In this document: piece after piece, positions 6,256 through 7,159 of the stretch
Layout: every line of letters starts with the position of its first letter
How positions within the stretch are numbered: the first letter of the stretch is position 1
DNA from: an uncultured Novosphingobium sp.
GTDB lineage: Bacteria; Pseudomonadota; Alphaproteobacteria; Sphingomonadales; Sphingomonadaceae
Assembly: GCA_937897535.1 (NCBI GenBank)
Contig: CALCQB010000202.1
Location: forward strand, 1 to 7,159
Length of the DNA: 7,159 nt
Direction: 5' to 3'
Made by a program: the position numbers and the translations under genes
The notes under the pieces: generated by a model
What the model saw: only the letters and a program-made list of their open reading frames with translations
Database searches by the model: none
Told to the model about the DNA's origin: nothing

Positions 6256-6283
6256 GCACTAGCCAGCTTTCTGCCCTTGTCAA
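6256..6283 (-). promoter_or_regulatory. predicted DUF3297 promoter with consensus -35
   Basis: The minus strand carries a perfect -35 TTGACA (6278-6283), then after 16 bases TAGTGC (6256-6261), a poor -10. The transcript would begin within a base or two of the ATG at 6248. The -35 is convincing; the -10 is not. Confidence 0.35.
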
Positions 6284-6303
6284 TTCGCCCGCGCCGCACT
6301 AAT
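6277..6303 (+). promoter_or_regulatory. predicted tRNA-Val promoter
   Basis: TTGTCA (6277-6282; 5 of 6 matches, in the alphaproteobacterial CTTGTC context) is followed after 15 bases by ACTAAT (6298-6303; 4 of 6 matches). Transcription would start about 10-15 bases before the tRNA. The short spacer is a weakness. The -35 overlaps the minus-strand -35 of the DUF3297 gene. Confidence 0.35.
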
Positions 6304-6323
6304 GGCGCGCACTTCATGGAAGT

Positions 6324-6398
6324 GGGCGCGTAGCTCAGCGGTAGAGCACACCCTTCACACGGGTGGGGTCGCAGGTTCAATCCCTGCCGCGCCCACCA
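6324..6398 (+). tRNA. tRNA-Val (anticodon CAC), CCA encoded
   Basis: The 75-base sequence folds into a complete cloverleaf. The acceptor GGGCGCG (6324-6330) pairs with CGCGCCC, and the D stem is GCTC/GAGC. The anticodon stem CACCC/GGGTG closes the loop TTCACAC with anticodon CAC at 6356-6358. The variable loop has five bases, and the T stem GCAGG/CCTGC closes TTCAATC. The discriminator is A and the 3' CCA is encoded (6396-6398). CAC reads the valine codon GTG, which is frequent in this GC-rich sequence. All stems are fully paired. Confidence 0.97.
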
Positions 6399-6423
6399 TT
6401 TTCTGAAAGCCTCAAACGCCGGC

Positions 6424-6464
6424 GCGGGCATCCGCCCGCTTGGCTTACGCGCCGAGAGGCGCGT
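6424..6464. terminator. two hairpins between convergent tRNA-Val and receptor gene
   Basis: GCGGGC (6424-6429) pairs with GCCCGC (6434-6439) over a four-base loop. ACGCGCC (6447-6453) pairs perfectly with GGCGCGT (6458-6464) over a GAGA tetraloop. They lie in the 93-base gap between the tRNA and the convergent receptor stop, where a bidirectional terminator would be expected. A short TTTT follows the tRNA directly (6399-6402), but the hairpins themselves lack T-runs. Confidence 0.35.
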
Positions 6465-6491
6465 GGGTCAGAGTGCGTTCTTGCGCGCATG

Positions 6492-6750
6492 TTAGAGTGC
6501 GCCACGATCGCCGAACAGGTAACGGGCCGAGAACTGGAACTGTCGGGGCGGCGCCGCCGAGAACAGATACACCGGATCGCCCGGGCGACCGAACTGTGTG
6601 CGACTGCCACCGCCGCCGATGCCATTCGCATAGCCACCCCACGCCAGCGAATTGAGCAGGTTGAACACGTCGGCCCGCAGTTCGAGCCCACGCAGCGCCG
6701 CGACGCGCGGCCGATACGCGGCACTCGCGCCCACCGTGACGAAGCCCGCA
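6492..6750 (-). CDS. TonB-dependent receptor, C-terminal fragment (5' end lost)
   Basis: The last 80-odd residues match the end of an outer-membrane TonB-dependent receptor beta-barrel. Visible are a 'FVTVGASAAYRP' strand, 'GLELRADVFNLLNS' (the common 'RxDVFNLLN' motif of the last strands), a Gly-rich loop, 'RQFQFSARYLF' as the terminal strand, and a short tail GDRGAL before TAA. Such receptors import siderophores or other nutrients; the ligand cannot be read from this fragment. Upstream of about 6745-6760 the frame becomes Ser/Thr-rich antisense of a different coding sequence, so the remainder of the gene has been replaced at a junction rather than simply cut by the window edge. Confidence 0.75.
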
Positions 6751-6924
6751 AAGACGAAAGCCGCGCCAGCTCCGGTCGTCACCGAGCCGGTAGCGACCCT
6801 CGAAGTCGTCGAAGCGGAGCCTGAGGTGCTGCCTGAAGCACAGTCGGAACCCGTCGAGGAAACCGAGATCGACACCAGCGATCCGGTGAAACTCCGCGCC
6901 GAGCTTCAGGATTACCTGAAGCAG
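6733..6924 (+). CDS. acidic Pro/Ala/Glu-rich linker fragment (both ends lost)
   Basis: In the frame with codons starting at 6733, a continuous open reading gives 'TVTKPAKTKAAPAPVVTEPV' and then a strongly acidic run with many Glu and Val, ending near 'DPVKLRAELQDYLKQ'. This resembles a disordered interdomain linker of a real protein, and the minus-strand alternative looks like antisense. There is no start codon context and no recognisable domain. It runs in frame into the DprA fragment, but DprA proteins do not carry such a linker before this motif, so it is probably a separate piece joined by the assembly or library. Confidence 0.3.
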
Positions 6925-7145
6925 CGCATCGTCGAACAGGGCTGCGTGGTCAGCGAACACGCGCCGGGCCGCCGCGCCACTGCCAAGGACTTCCCGCGCC
7001 GCAACCGCATCATCTCCGGCCTGTCGCGCGCCGTGGTCGTCGTGGAGGCCGAAATCCGCTCCGGCTCGCTGATCACGGCCCGTCTGGCCGCCGAACAGGG
7101 CCGCGAGGTCCTGGCCGTGCCCGGATCGCCGCTCGATCCCAGGGC
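6925..7145 (+). CDS. dprA: DNA processing protein DprA, internal fragment
   Basis: Continuing in the same frame, about 73 residues match the Rossmann core of DprA (Smf), the loader of RecA onto incoming single-stranded DNA in transformation. Diagnostic stretches are 'FPRRNRIISGLSRAVVVVEA' (6991-7050), 'RSGSLITARLAAEQGREV' (7057-7110) and 'AVPGSPLDPR' (7114-7143). The N-terminal part of the fold and the C-terminal winged helix are missing. The 5' side is an unrelated acidic sequence and the 3' side runs into adapter sequence. The match is strong, but its placement next to the receptor fragment is not trustworthy. Confidence 0.8.
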
Positions 7146-7159
7146 AGATCGGAAGAGCG
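7146..7159. other. Illumina TruSeq adapter read-through at contig end
   Basis: The last 14 bases, AGATCGGAAGAGCG, equal the start of the Illumina TruSeq read-2 adapter (common 13-mer AGATCGGAAGAGC plus G). It interrupts the DprA reading frame directly after 'SPLDPR(A)'. A chance match of 14 bases exactly at the contig end is very unlikely. It is not biological sequence. Confidence 0.95.

Noticed and set aside
6249..6431. N-terminal extension of the DUF3297 frame containing 'WARQGLNLRPHPCEGCALPL'
   Set aside because: This is the antisense of the tRNA-Val gene, a well-known source of spurious protein entries. The real protein begins at 6248.
6733..7145. A genuine novel fusion of an acidic linker to DprA
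   Set aside because: The frame is open throughout, but it lacks a start, abuts an antisense receptor fragment and ends in adapter. An artefactual join explains this with fewer assumptions.
1..7159. Defence island, prophage, insertion sequence or CRISPR array
   Set aside because: No transposase, integrase, Cas, toxin-antitoxin or regularly spaced repeat is visible on either strand. The tRNA-Val has no integrase gene or repeated 3' end nearby to suggest an attachment site.

Overview
The window looks like a high-GC alphaproteobacterial, probably sphingomonad, contig from a short-read (possibly metagenomic) assembly. Family-level signs are a DUF418 membrane protein, a small DUF3297 protein, a TonB-dependent receptor tail with the 'RADVFNLLN' signature, a CHAP protein and a two-domain Der GTPase. 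No taxonomic marker is present, so the assignment is an inference.

The central part, about 185 to 6745, reads as ordinary continuous chromosome. It starts with a DUF418 multi-pass membrane protein (+). An iron module follows (+): bfd (2Fe-2S bacterioferritin-associated ferredoxin), then bfr (haem-type bacterioferritin). A 19-bp Fur-box-like palindrome lies inside the spacer of a plausible sigma70 promoter just before bfd. A candidate 33-residue membrane micro-protein sits after bfr. On the minus strand, der (EngA) is followed by a 465-residue SAM-dependent methyltransferase whose start codon overlaps the der stop (ATGA). Divergent from der is a secreted CHAP-domain protein (+). Then come a DUF3297 protein (-), a complete tRNA-Val(CAC) with encoded CCA (+), and the C-terminal end of a TonB-dependent receptor (-).

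Both ends look artificial. At the left, about 185 bases of roughly 52% GC encode a membrane-protein fragment that runs out of frame into the DUF418 gene, whose own first residues lack family-conserved positions. At the right, the receptor reading stops abruptly near 6745 and is replaced on the opposite strand by an acidic, Pro/Ala-rich open frame. That frame runs into a DprA fragment, and the contig ends in 14 bases identical to the Illumina TruSeq adapter. The right 400 bases are therefore best treated as chimeric, with adapter read-through.

Functionally, bfd and bfr form an iron storage and release pair: Bfd supplies electrons to haem in Bfr so that stored iron can be released. Der and the methyltransferase are likely translationally coupled. 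I see no phage, insertion sequence, CRISPR or defence locus, and no convincing new multi-gene system. The most unusual biological features are the der-coupled methyltransferase, the Fur-box promoter, the shared -35 element between tRNA-Val and the DUF3297 gene, and the small ORF after bfr.
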